Shown: piece after piece, positions 7,679-15,907 of the stretch | How positions within the stretch are numbered: position 1 is the stretch's first letter | How the letters are laid out: each line of letters begins with the position of its first letter | Assembly: GCA_039181495.1 (NCBI GenBank) | Contig: JBCDCP010000034.1 | Span: 1-24,774 of the forward strand | DNA length: 24,774 nucleotides | Source: JBCDCP01 sp039181495 | GTDB lineage: Bacteria > Pseudomonadota > Alphaproteobacteria > Rhizobiales > Tepidamorphaceae | Direction of reading: 5' to 3' | Made by a program: the position numbers and the translations under genes | Notes under the pieces: generated by a model | Database searches by the model: none | What the model saw: the letters and a program-made list of their open reading frames with translations, nothing else | What the model was told of the DNA's origin: nothing

Positions 7679-8917
7679 ATGGCACAGCATGACACGCACC
7701 GCATCACTTTCACCGGAGCGCTTGGCGAGACGCTGGCCGCACGACTGGACATGCCGAGTGATGCCACCCCACGTGCATTTGCCCTGTTTGCCCACTGCTT
7801 CACCTGCTCCAAGGAAACCAAGGCCGCAAAACGCGTATCTGCCGAACTGGCAGCGCAAGGGTTTGCCGTCTTACGGTTTGACTTCACCGGGCTTGGTGGG
7901 TCGGAAGGTGATTTCGCCAACACCAACTTCTCGTCCAACGTAGCGGATTTGGTCGCAGCTTCTGATTGGCTGCGCGACAACCACCATGCGCCATCTCTGT
8001 TGATCGGTCATTCGCTCGGTGGTGCCGCGGTGTTAGCGGCAGGTGGCGACATTCCCGAAGTCAAAGCCATCGCGACCATCGGTGCGCCGGCTGATGTCGA
8101 GCACGTGCTGCACAATTTTGGCGCTGATCTCGATCGGATCGACCAGGACGGTGTGGCAGAGGTTTCACTCGCCGGGCGCCCCTTCACGATCAAGAAGCAG
8201 TTTCTCGAAAATGCCCGGGCACAAGACCTCAAGGAGCGTATTGGTAAACTGCGCCGCGCCTTGCTGGTCCTTCATGCACCAACTGATGCGCAGGTCGGGA
8301 TTGAGAATGCTGGTGCAATCTTCTCGGCGGCCAAGCATCCCAAGAGCTTCATGTCACTTGATGGCGCAGACCATCTTCTCACCGACCGAAATGATGCCCG
8401 CTTCGCAGCGCATGTGATCGCCGCCTGGGCCGCGCGTTACTTGCCAGAATCCGAAGACGATAAAGCAGTGGACGACATGGACAGCGGCGATGTCGTCCGG
8501 GTGACAGAAACCGGCAAGGGCAAGTTCCAACAGTCAGTACAGGCCGGCAGACACAGTATGTTTGCTGACGAACCGGCGAGTTATGGCGGTCTCGACTCCG
8601 GTCCGGCGCCCTATGATTTCCTGTCCATTGGGCTCGCGGCGTGTACCGCGATGACGCTGCGTCTGTATGCAGATCACAAGGGCATCAATCTCGGAAAGGT
8701 CTCCGTTGACGTCTCACACGGCAAGGTTCACGCGGAAGACTGCGCCGAATGCCTCGATGGACGAACCGGGAAGATTGACCGGTTCGAACGAACAATATTG
8801 ATCGAAGGCGGTGTGGCGGAAGACATCACCGGCAAGATCCTCGAGATCGCCGACAAGTGTCCTGTGCACAAGACACTTGAGAGCGCCAGCGTCGTCGTCA
8901 CCCAGCTTGATCGGTGA
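7679..8917 (+). CDS. Bifunctional alpha/beta hydrolase - OsmC family protein
   Basis: A 412-residue two-domain cytoplasmic protein. Residues 1-255 are an alpha/beta hydrolase with the nucleophile elbow GHSLGG (Ser112). Asp203 (in APTDAQV) and His232 (in GADHLLT) are the likely partners of the triad. Residues 275-412 are an OsmC/Ohr-type domain with its two redox cysteines, Cys322 (AACTAMTL) and Cys394 (DKCPVHKTL). The same fusion is known in many proteobacteria. OsmC domains reduce organic hydroperoxides, whereas the hydrolase substrate is unknown. ATG 7679 follows GGGGGA (7670-7675) with good spacing. It begins 45 bases after ccmH and may be read from the ccm transcript. The two extra cysteines at 355 and 358 (EDCAECLDG) are not part of the standard peroxidase pair. 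Confidence 0.93.
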   Translation: MAQHDTHRITFTGALGETLAARLDMPSDATPRAFALFAHCFTCSKETKAAKRVSAELAAQGFAVLRFDFTGLGGSEGDFANTNFSSNVADLVAASDWLRDNHHAPSLLIGHSLGGAAVLAAGGDIPEVKAIATIGAPADVEHVLHNFGADLDRIDQDGVAEVSLAGRPFTIKKQFLENARAQDLKERIGKLRRALLVLHAPTDAQVGIENAGAIFSAAKHPKSFMSLDGADHLLTDRNDARFAAHVIAAWAARYLPESEDDKAVDDMDSGDVVRVTETGKGKFQQSVQAGRHSMFADEPASYGGLDSGPAPYDFLSIGLAACTAMTLRLYADHKGINLGKVSVDVSHGKVHAEDCAECLDGRTGKIDRFERTILIEGGVAEDITGKILEIADKCPVHKTLESASVVVTQLDR

Positions 8918-9058
8918 TCGCTGTCGGGCGGTTTCAATGTTACGAACAATTCATCCGGCCGATAGGGCGCAGCAATGTCGTACTCCCTATGTCAGGATCA
9001 ACGCGGCGGGAATCACGCCTGTCGCCCCCTATTCATGCTGACTGTCGGGAGCAGTAAA

Positions 9059-10609
9059 ATGGACGACAACAAAACAGAACCGAACCCAACACAGAAAGCT
9101 CGGCGCGGCCTCTGGGCCGGCGTTGCGGCAGGCGCAAGTGTGCTTGCGCTTGGTACCGGGCTCTATCTCGCTCCGGTTTCGGTGCCACAGCCCATCATGG
9201 ACGCTGTGAACTCTCCTGCTCAGGCACAGTCCGCTGTTCAGGCGCAGCAGTTCTTCTCCTTCGCTGACGTCGTTGAGCGTGTTCAGCCTGCCGTTGTCAG
9301 CGTGCTTGTGCGTGGCAACAATGAGAACCAGCAGATGTCGGAACTGATGCCCGACTTTCGCGATCTGCCGGAAGACCATCCCTTCCGTCGCTTCTTTCGC
9401 GAATTCGAAGATCAGTTCGGTGGCAATCGCTCCGAGCGGCCCCGTCCGCGCGGCCGTTCGCAGATGGCACAGGGCTCTGGATTCTTCATCTCGGCTGACG
9501 GATACGTGGTCACCAACAACCACGTTGTTTCAGAGGCCGATCAAATCGCGGTTCGGACCCATGAGGGCGAAGAGCTTGATGCCCGGCTGATCGGCACCGA
9601 CCCGCGCACGGATCTCGCGCTTCTCAAGGTCGACAATGTCGACGATCTTCCATTCGTCCAGTTCGGCGACGCCGATGTCCGGGTTGGTGACTGGGTTCTG
9701 GCCGTTGGCAACCCCTTCGGTCTCGGCGGAACAGTGACGGCCGGAATCGTGTCCGCCCGCGGCCGCGATATCGGCTCTGGTCCCTATGACGATTTCCTGC
9801 AGATCGATGCGCCGGTTAACCGCGGCAATTCCGGTGGTCCGACCTTCAATCTCGCCGGTGAAGTTGTTGGCGTGAACACGGCCATTGTGTCGCCATCGGG
9901 CGGCAATGTCGGAATTGCGTTCGCCATCCCTGCCGCGATTGCGCAGGATGTGATTGGTGATCTTCGCGACAGCGGACGGGTCGTCCGTGGCTGGCTGGGT
10001 ATCGGCATCCAGCCGGTGAATGAAGATGTCGCACAGGGTCTCGGACTTTCAGAACCTGGTGGCGCACTTGTCAATCGTTTGCTCGAGAACAGCCCGGCGC
10101 GTGATGCTGGCGTTGAACTTGGTGACACGATCCTCTCGGTGGATGGCGAGGATATCGAAGATGCCCGGGATCTGGCCCGCACCATCGGCCAGCTCGAACC
10201 CGGCCACCGTGCCCGGCTGAGCATTTGGCGCAATGGGAGCGAGCAGACGGTCAACGTGACATTGGGAACGCAGCCCGACACGCCACAGGTTGCGGCCGCG
10301 GATTCAGCAGCCCCCGAACAGGAACCCGAGACGACGACCTCGGATATGCTGGGCTTCTCGGTGACGCCCGCAGAAGATGGTGAAGGCGTTGAGGTCACTG
10401 AACTGGATAGTGACAGCCCGGCGGCCGAACGCGGTCTGCGTCCTGGTGACGTCGTGCTGCAGATTTCCGGCATGGAGGTCAATTCGGTCGACGACGTGTC
10501 CGATGCGCTGAAAGCGATCGAAGATGATGGCCGCGACACTGCTCTGGTACTGGTGCGCTCGCAGCGCGGTACATCCTATGTGGCGATCCCGTTGAAGGGT
10601 CGCGGTTAG
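9059..10609 (+). CDS. degP: DegP/HtrA-type periplasmic serine endoprotease (Do)
   Basis: A 516-residue protease/chaperone for misfolded envelope proteins. A basic N-terminus and hydrophobic segment (about 17-38) act as signal or anchor. A linker is followed by the trypsin-like domain with the triad His155 (TNNHVVS), Asp185 (RTDLALLK) and Ser258 (RGNSGGPTF). Two PDZ domains follow (about 310-405 and 430-512), each with a GD(T/V)(I/V)L turn. Residues 405-430 form an Ala/Glu/Thr-rich linker. The frame is open back to 8975, but ATG 9059 is preferred: GGGAG sits just upstream and the protein then begins with a normal export signal. It is followed by a hairpin and a two-component pair, an arrangement reminiscent of envelope-stress control. 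Confidence 0.95.
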   Translation: MDDNKTEPNPTQKARRGLWAGVAAGASVLALGTGLYLAPVSVPQPIMDAVNSPAQAQSAVQAQQFFSFADVVERVQPAVVSVLVRGNNENQQMSELMPDFRDLPEDHPFRRFFREFEDQFGGNRSERPRPRGRSQMAQGSGFFISADGYVVTNNHVVSEADQIAVRTHEGEELDARLIGTDPRTDLALLKVDNVDDLPFVQFGDADVRVGDWVLAVGNPFGLGGTVTAGIVSARGRDIGSGPYDDFLQIDAPVNRGNSGGPTFNLAGEVVGVNTAIVSPSGGNVGIAFAIPAAIAQDVIGDLRDSGRVVRGWLGIGIQPVNEDVAQGLGLSEPGGALVNRLLENSPARDAGVELGDTILSVDGEDIEDARDLARTIGQLEPGHRARLSIWRNGSEQTVNVTLGTQPDTPQVAAADSAAPEQEPETTTSDMLGFSVTPAEDGEGVEVTELDSDSPAAERGLRPGDVVLQISGMEVNSVDDVSDALKAIEDDGRDTALVLVRSQRGTSYVAIPLKGRG

Positions 10610-10620
10610 AGCAGGCGATT

Positions 10621-10663
10621 GCAAAGGGGAGGGCATAGTGCTCTGCACGCTCTCCCCATTTGC
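10621..10663 (+). terminator. Compound hairpin between degP and the response regulator gene
   Basis: An outer stem GCAAAGGGGAG (10621-10631) pairs with CTCCCCATTTGC (10652-10663) over 11 bp with one bulged A. Inside is a small second stem, GTGC/GCAC (10638-10641, 10645-10648) with a 3-base loop. It starts 11 bases after the degP stop and ends 27 bases before the regulator start. There is no T-run, so it could be an attenuating or RNA-protecting element as well as a terminator. Confidence 0.55.
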
Positions 10664-10690
10664 CCTGACAAGCCGACTATACTGCCAGCC

Positions 10691-11374
10691 ATGCGTATTC
10701 TGATCATCGAAGACGACGCCGAAGCAGCACGTTTCATCGTCAAGGGCCTGGGTGAAGCAGGGCATGCCGCCGATCTCGCCACCAATGGCGAAGATGGCCT
10801 CGAGCGTGCGCTGGGTGAAGCCTATGACGTCGTTGTTGTCGACCGGATGCTGCCAAAACGCGATGGGCTATCCATCATCGAAGTGCTGCGCGAGGAAGGC
10901 CGCGATGTCCCGGTTCTGATCCTTAGTGCCATGGGTGAGGTGGACGATCGCGTCGAAGGCTTGCGTGCTGGCGGAGACGACTATCTGCCAAAGCCATTCG
11001 CGTTCTCGGAACTGCTGGCCCGCATTGAAGTGCTCGGCAAGCGGCAGTCCACGCAATTGGCGGCTCAGACCGAGTTGACGGTCGGTGATCTGCATCTCGA
11101 CCGTCTGGCACGCCGTGTCACGCGTGAGGGCAGGGTGCTGCATTTGCAGCCGCGCGAGTTCCGCCTGCTTGACTGCCTGATGGCCCATGCCGGTCAGGTC
11201 GTGACCCGGACGATGCTGCTGGAAAAGGTCTGGGACTACCACTTCGATCCCGGCACCAATGTCATTGACGTTCACATGTCTCGGCTGCGCGGCAAAGTGG
11301 ACAAGGGATTCGATGCCGCGTTGCTGCACACGGTTCGCGGTGCGGGATACATGATCCGTGAACCCGATCGGTAA
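10691..11374 (+). CDS. OmpR/PhoB-family response regulator
   Basis: A 227-residue DNA-binding response regulator. The receiver domain (1-117) has the acidic pair Glu7-Asp8-Asp9, phospho-acceptor Asp51 (VVVVDRMLPKRDG), Ser79 and Lys101 (LPKPFAF). The C-terminal winged helix (about 128-225) has LHLQPREFRLLDCLM, VTRTMLLEKVWDYHFDPGTN, VIDVHMSRLRGK and VRGAGYMI. The frame is open back to 10619, but ATG 10691 begins exactly at the conserved first strand MRILIIEDD. The 3' end overlaps the partner kinase gene by 17 bases, so the two are co-translated. The regulon is unknown. Adjacency to degP suggests envelope stress, by inference only. Confidence 0.95.
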   Translation: MRILIIEDDAEAARFIVKGLGEAGHAADLATNGEDGLERALGEAYDVVVVDRMLPKRDGLSIIEVLREEGRDVPVLILSAMGEVDDRVEGLRAGGDDYLPKPFAFSELLARIEVLGKRQSTQLAAQTELTVGDLHLDRLARRVTREGRVLHLQPREFRLLDCLMAHAGQVVTRTMLLEKVWDYHFDPGTNVIDVHMSRLRGKVDKGFDAALLHTVRGAGYMIREPDR

Positions 11375-12842
11375 GATATTTCGCTCCGCGGCGTTCCGGC
11401 TGTCACTGGCCTATCTGGCCGTGATCGCGTTGTTCGCCGGAGCGCTCATCGGCTACGTGGCCTATAGTGCCGAGGCGATCTTCGAGGCAAGGACCCGCGC
11501 CATCATCGCTGCCGAAGTGCGTGGGCTCGCCGAGCAATATGCCGAAGGTGGCATCCAACGCCTTGCATCGACCGTCAATGCACGTTCGCGGCGGCAAACG
11601 CCTGATCAGTCGCTCTATCTTCTCACAGCTTTCTCCGGTGCCCGCATTGCCGGAAACATCGAGGCCATCGCACCCAGTGTGATGCGCACGGAAGGACCGC
11701 AGCGCGTGGTCTATGTGCCCGACGACGGCGGTAGTGCGTTGTCGGGTGAGGCCACAGTCCATGTCTTTCCGCTGGAAGGCGGCTTCGCACTGCTCGTCGG
11801 CCGCGATATCTCCGACCAGAAGGCTTTTGAGACCGTTCTCCGGCAATCCGGCATCGTCGCGGGTGTCCTGATGCTCGTGCTCGGGGTTGGCGGAGGTTTT
11901 TACGTTTCCCAGCGTGTGCTCTCCCGTATCGATGTAATGTCGGATGCGAGCGGCACTATCATGGCCGGCAATCTCGCTGAGCGAATACCGGTCACCGGCC
12001 GCGGGGACGAGTTCGATCGTCTTGCCGAACGGCTGAACATCATGCTCGCACGGATCGAGAAGCTCGTGCTTGGCATGCGCGAGGTGACAGACAACGTTGC
12101 CCACGATTTGCGGACGCCACTGACCCGCCTCAAGGCACGCGCTGAGGACGCTCTGCGCGCGCTGGACCGCGAAACGTCGGTCGCCGATACAGAGCCCGAT
12201 CAGCATCGCAATATCGAGGGTATCATTGACGATGCGGACAGCCTGATCCGGATGTTCAATGCGCTGTTGGCGATTGCCCGGACCCAGGCCGGCGAAGGCG
12301 CGGCCTTCACCCAGATTGACCTCGGTGAATTGATCGGAGAAGCCACTGAGCTTTATCAGCCTCTCGCTGAAGACGCCGGTGCCGAACTGTCGTTTGAACT
12401 GCCGCAGAACCTGCCCACCATCATGGGCAGTCGACCACTATTGGCCCAGGCCATGGCCAATCTCCTCGACAACGCGATCAAGTATGGCATCGATGAGGGC
12501 GAAACCGGTTCGATCACCGTCTCTGCCACCATCTCGGACATGGATGTCGACATCACGATTGCCGATCATGGCCCCGGCATTCCCGAGACGGAGTATGGCC
12601 ATGTTCTCGATCGTTTCGTCCGGCTTGACCGGAGCCGCAACCTGCCCGGTTCCGGTCTCGGTCTGAGCCTCGTTTCAGCTGTTGCCGAACGTCACAATGG
12701 CAGCCTGTCTTTTGCCGATAATGAGCCGGGACTTGCCGTCACACTGCGGCTGCCAAAAGCGTCCGAAAATCCCGGTGATCACGCGCCAGTTGCTTCTTCC
12801 CGTGACAAGACCCCATCTGATCCCTCACAATCGGCGCAATAA
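11358..12842 (+). CDS. Membrane sensor histidine kinase, partner of the upstream regulator
   Basis: A 494-residue classic sensor kinase. Membrane helices lie at about 13-36 and 165-184, flanking a periplasmic domain of about 125 residues without a recognisable fold. A HAMP domain (about 185-237) follows, then HisKA with His249 (DNVAHDLRTPLTRL). The ATPase has Asn372 in ANLLDNAIKYG, a G1 box DHGPGIP (403-409) and a G2 box GSGLGLSLV (431-439). The start is GTG 11358, inside the end of the response-regulator gene; this overlap is typical for cognate pairs. The C-terminal 25 residues (ASSRDKTPSDPSQSAQ) look disordered. The gene ends 53 bases before glnE. Confidence 0.94.
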   Translation: MNPIGKIFRSAAFRLSLAYLAVIALFAGALIGYVAYSAEAIFEARTRAIIAAEVRGLAEQYAEGGIQRLASTVNARSRRQTPDQSLYLLTAFSGARIAGNIEAIAPSVMRTEGPQRVVYVPDDGGSALSGEATVHVFPLEGGFALLVGRDISDQKAFETVLRQSGIVAGVLMLVLGVGGGFYVSQRVLSRIDVMSDASGTIMAGNLAERIPVTGRGDEFDRLAERLNIMLARIEKLVLGMREVTDNVAHDLRTPLTRLKARAEDALRALDRETSVADTEPDQHRNIEGIIDDADSLIRMFNALLAIARTQAGEGAAFTQIDLGELIGEATELYQPLAEDAGAELSFELPQNLPTIMGSRPLLAQAMANLLDNAIKYGIDEGETGSITVSATISDMDVDITIADHGPGIPETEYGHVLDRFVRLDRSRNLPGSGLGLSLVSAVAERHNGSLSFADNEPGLAVTLRLPKASENPGDHAPVASSRDKTPSDPSQSAQ

Positions 12843-12895
12843 AGCCGCCCCATTCGATCGCATTCGCACATGCGTTCTCTGAACCGGCCACCGCA

Positions 12896-15856
12896 ATGGG
12901 CAGTAAGACGCCAGGAAACGATCAGCCACTAGGTGCAGCGCTGGAAACGCTGCCACCGCCTGCATACTGCAAATCTGCGCAAGACTTTCTTGAGGACCTG
13001 AAAACCGCAGCCTTGAGGCAGGGCGCCGATGGCGAGCTGTCGGCAGCACTCGCGGTGGCGGATACAGCACTGGTCTTGTCCTCCATTGCAGCGGGCTCGC
13101 ACTATTTGCGCGACTGGATGCTGCGCGATCCTGCGCGCCTGACAGAAATACTTGCTCGCAAGTTCGATGAGACGATCAGGCATTCGACCGCTGACCTTGC
13201 GACCGATATGGCCGAAGCGACGCGTATCGCAGATGCAATGGCGGCCTTGCGCAAGCACAAGTCAGTGGTTGCGCCAGCGGTTGCACTGGCCGATCTGGGT
13301 GGCGTTATTGACGTCAACAGGGTGATTGCTGAAACGAGCGCGCTGGCCGATAGAACCGTCGCCGCGGCTATCGACTGGCTTTTGGGCCATCATGCTCAAG
13401 ATGATCGTTTCTTCCCGGCCGACCCGAAACATCCCTCACGGGACAGCGGCCTGATTGTCCTGGCGATGGGCAAACACGGTGCCCGTGAGCTCAACGTGTC
13501 GTCGGACATCGATCTGATCCTGTTCTATGAGAACCGGCCAGAACGGTTCACGGACGGTGAGGACCTGTCGAAATTCTATGTTCGGCTGGCGCGCGATCTG
13601 GTCAAGATGATGCAGGAGCGGACCGGCGAGGGTTATGTCTTCCGGACGGATCTTCGTCTTAGACCGGATCCCAGTGCCACGCCACTGGCGATCAGTGTCG
13701 CCGGTGCCCTGCAATATTATGAAAGCCTGGGCCAGAACTGGGAACGTGCGGCAATGATCAAAGCGCGGCCCTGCGCCGGTGACATATCCGCTGGCGATCG
13801 CTTTGTTGCAGAAATTGGCCCCTTCATCTGGCGGAAGTATCTCGATTTCGCATCGATCGCCGATACTCACGCGATGAAGCGGCAGATCCATCAGCACAAG
13901 GGACATGGCGCCATTGCGGTGGCCGGACACAACATAAAGTTGGGTCGTGGCGGCATTCGCGAAATCGAGTTCTTTGCACAGACACAGCAGCTCATCGGTG
14001 GCGGGCGCAACCCCGATCTCCGGGTCAGGCCGACGCTTCAGGCACTTGAGAGGCTCAGTGCCGCGGGGTGGATTGGCGAAGGCGTGGCAACTGACCTGAG
14101 CGACGCCTATCGTGTGCTCAGGTCCATCGAACATCGCATTCAGTACATCGCAGACGAACAACGCCAGACGCTTCCAGCCGGTGAAGACGAGCTTGAGGCT
14201 TTTGCCCGGTTGAGCGGGTTCTCTGATCGCCGGTCGCTTGAAACCAAGCTGACTGAAACGATGCAAGTTGTTCAGAAGCACTACGCGCGACTGTTCGAGA
14301 GCCAGGACGAACTGGGCGCCAAATGCGGCAGTCTTGTTTTTGTTGGCGACAGCAACGATCCGGAAACGCTCGAAACTCTGTCGGGGCTCGGCTTCTCCCG
14401 GCCGGAAGATGTCTCCGATATCGTCCGTACCTGGCACTATGGCCGCTATCCGGCATTGCGGTCACAGCGCGGCCGTCAGCTCCTGACTGAGTTGATCCCG
14501 CAGATACTGACCACCTTTTCCGTCAGCGCCAATGCCGACGGTGCAATCATCGCTTTCGATGGCTTCTTGCGGCGGTTGCCCGCAGGTGTACAGATCTTCT
14601 CGTTGCTCAAGGCCAGGCCGGGATTGCTGAAGCTGCTGGCCCGCATTCTGTCCAGCGCACCAAGACTTGCGGAAACACTGTCCTCCCGGCCGCAGCTCTT
14701 CGATGCGATGATCGACAGTGACTTGCTGGCCCGCCAGCCGAAGCCGCGGGAGATTGCAGGATTGCTCGCTGCAGCCTTGGCCGAAGCGCGCGATTTCGAA
14801 GATATCCTGGATCGCGCCCGCATCTTCGCCAAGGAACAGACGGTGCTCATCGGCACCCGCATACTTTCTGGCGAATTGCCAGCCGAAGCCGCTGGCGAAG
14901 CATTTTCTGATGTCGCTGATGCCGTGATTGCCAAACTGTTCGATGCGGTCAAAGCGTCAATGCAGGCCGCTCATGGTCAGTTGGAGGGCGGGGCTTTCGC
15001 TGTGTTGGCAATGGGCCGGCTCGGCAGCCGTGAAATGACTGCCACATCGGATGTCGATCTGATCCTGATCTATGACCACGATGCACGCGCGCGTGACTCG
15101 GATGGCCCAAAGGCGCTTGGACCATCGCAGTACGCCATGCGCTTCACCCAGAGGTTCATAGCCGCCATCAGCGCGCCGACCAGTGTGGGCGCGCTGTACG
15201 AGGTCGATATGCGGTTGCGGCCATCGGGTCGGTCGGGGCCGGTGGCGACCCACATCGAGAGTTTTGAAGACTATCAGCTGAATCAGGCCTGGAGCTGGGA
15301 ACATATGGCGCTGACGCGCGCCCGACCGCTGTGCGGCGATCCCGAACTCGTCAGCCGGATCGAAGAGGTCATCGACAGTGTGCTGTCCGAACGCCGCGAC
15401 CGCGCCCAGCTCGCCCAGGACATCGTCGACATGCGAGCTCGGATCGCCAAGGAAAAGGGCTCAGAGGATCCATGGAACTTGAAACACAAGAGTGGCGGGC
15501 TGGTGGACCTCGAATTCATCACGCAATTCCTCCAGCTTTCGGAGGGCCCCAATCACCACGCCCTTTTGCGGCTGCGTCCTGGCGAGGTTGTTGCGCAGGC
15601 CAATACTCTGGGCCTGATCCCGCCTGATACCGCCGAGACGCTTGCCAAAGCGGCGCTGCTCTATGCGCGGCTGAACCAGATTCTGCGATTATGCATGGGC
15701 GATGGGCAGTCACCGGATAATGCACCTCAGGGCCTCATCGATAGCCTGATCGAGGTCACCGTGGTGCCTGACTATTCGTATTTGAAGGCAACGATCAGCG
15801 ACACAGAGACCGCGGTCGATCAGATCTTTTCAGAACTGATTGTCGGCCAAATCTGA
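12896..15856 (+). CDS. glnE: Glutamine synthetase adenylyltransferase/adenylyl-removing enzyme GlnE
   Basis: GlnE adds AMP to and removes it from glutamine synthetase, controlled by PII proteins and glutamine, so it sets ammonia assimilation. The 986-residue protein has the expected duplicate nucleotidyltransferase layout. The N-terminal adenylyl-removing domain carries GKHGARELNVSSDIDLILFY (192-211, with Asp204/Asp206). The C-terminal adenylylating domain carries GRLGSREMTATSDVDLILIY, with Asp719/Asp721. Regulatory helical regions lie between them and at the end. Length is normal for the family. It follows the two-component pair by 53 bases, so read-through is possible, and converges on the PleC-like gene. 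No disruption is visible. Confidence 0.98.
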   Translation: MGSKTPGNDQPLGAALETLPPPAYCKSAQDFLEDLKTAALRQGADGELSAALAVADTALVLSSIAAGSHYLRDWMLRDPARLTEILARKFDETIRHSTADLATDMAEATRIADAMAALRKHKSVVAPAVALADLGGVIDVNRVIAETSALADRTVAAAIDWLLGHHAQDDRFFPADPKHPSRDSGLIVLAMGKHGARELNVSSDIDLILFYENRPERFTDGEDLSKFYVRLARDLVKMMQERTGEGYVFRTDLRLRPDPSATPLAISVAGALQYYESLGQNWERAAMIKARPCAGDISAGDRFVAEIGPFIWRKYLDFASIADTHAMKRQIHQHKGHGAIAVAGHNIKLGRGGIREIEFFAQTQQLIGGGRNPDLRVRPTLQALERLSAAGWIGEGVATDLSDAYRVLRSIEHRIQYIADEQRQTLPAGEDELEAFARLSGFSDRRSLETKLTETMQVVQKHYARLFESQDELGAKCGSLVFVGDSNDPETLETLSGLGFSRPEDVSDIVRTWHYGRYPALRSQRGRQLLTELIPQILTTFSVSANADGAIIAFDGFLRRLPAGVQIFSLLKARPGLLKLLARILSSAPRLAETLSSRPQLFDAMIDSDLLARQPKPREIAGLLAAALAEARDFEDILDRARIFAKEQTVLIGTRILSGELPAEAAGEAFSDVADAVIAKLFDAVKASMQAAHGQLEGGAFAVLAMGRLGSREMTATSDVDLILIYDHDARARDSDGPKALGPSQYAMRFTQRFIAAISAPTSVGALYEVDMRLRPSGRSGPVATHIESFEDYQLNQAWSWEHMALTRARPLCGDPELVSRIEEVIDSVLSERRDRAQLAQDIVDMRARIAKEKGSEDPWNLKHKSGGLVDLEFITQFLQLSEGPNHHALLRLRPGEVVAQANTLGLIPPDTAETLAKAALLYARLNQILRLCMGDGQSPDNAPQGLIDSLIEVTVVPDYSYLKATISDTETAVDQIFSELIVGQI

Positions 15857-15886
15857 TCTTGGCAGCAGCATGATCGATAGGGCCTG

Positions 15887-15907
15887 GACTGGCACACGAT
15901 GCCGGTC
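15887..15907. terminator. Hairpin between the convergent glnE and PleC-like genes
   Basis: GACTGGCA (15887-15894) pairs with TGCCGGTC (15900-15907) through 8 bp with one G-U, around a 5-base loop. It lies 30 bases after the glnE stop and touches the stop codon of the opposing gene. The place suits a shared terminator; there is no T-run on either side. Confidence 0.45.

Noticed and set aside
8975..9058. Upstream extension of the degP frame by 28 codons
   Set aside because: It would put a non-hydrophobic, cysteine-containing stretch before the export signal, and the best ribosome-binding site serves ATG 9059.
10619..10690. Upstream extension of the response regulator frame by 24 codons
   Set aside because: It runs through the intercistronic hairpin, and the conserved receiver fold begins exactly at ATG 10691.
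13436..14437. Minus-strand open frame of 333 codons
   Set aside because: Antisense to glnE, which is continuous and of normal family length.
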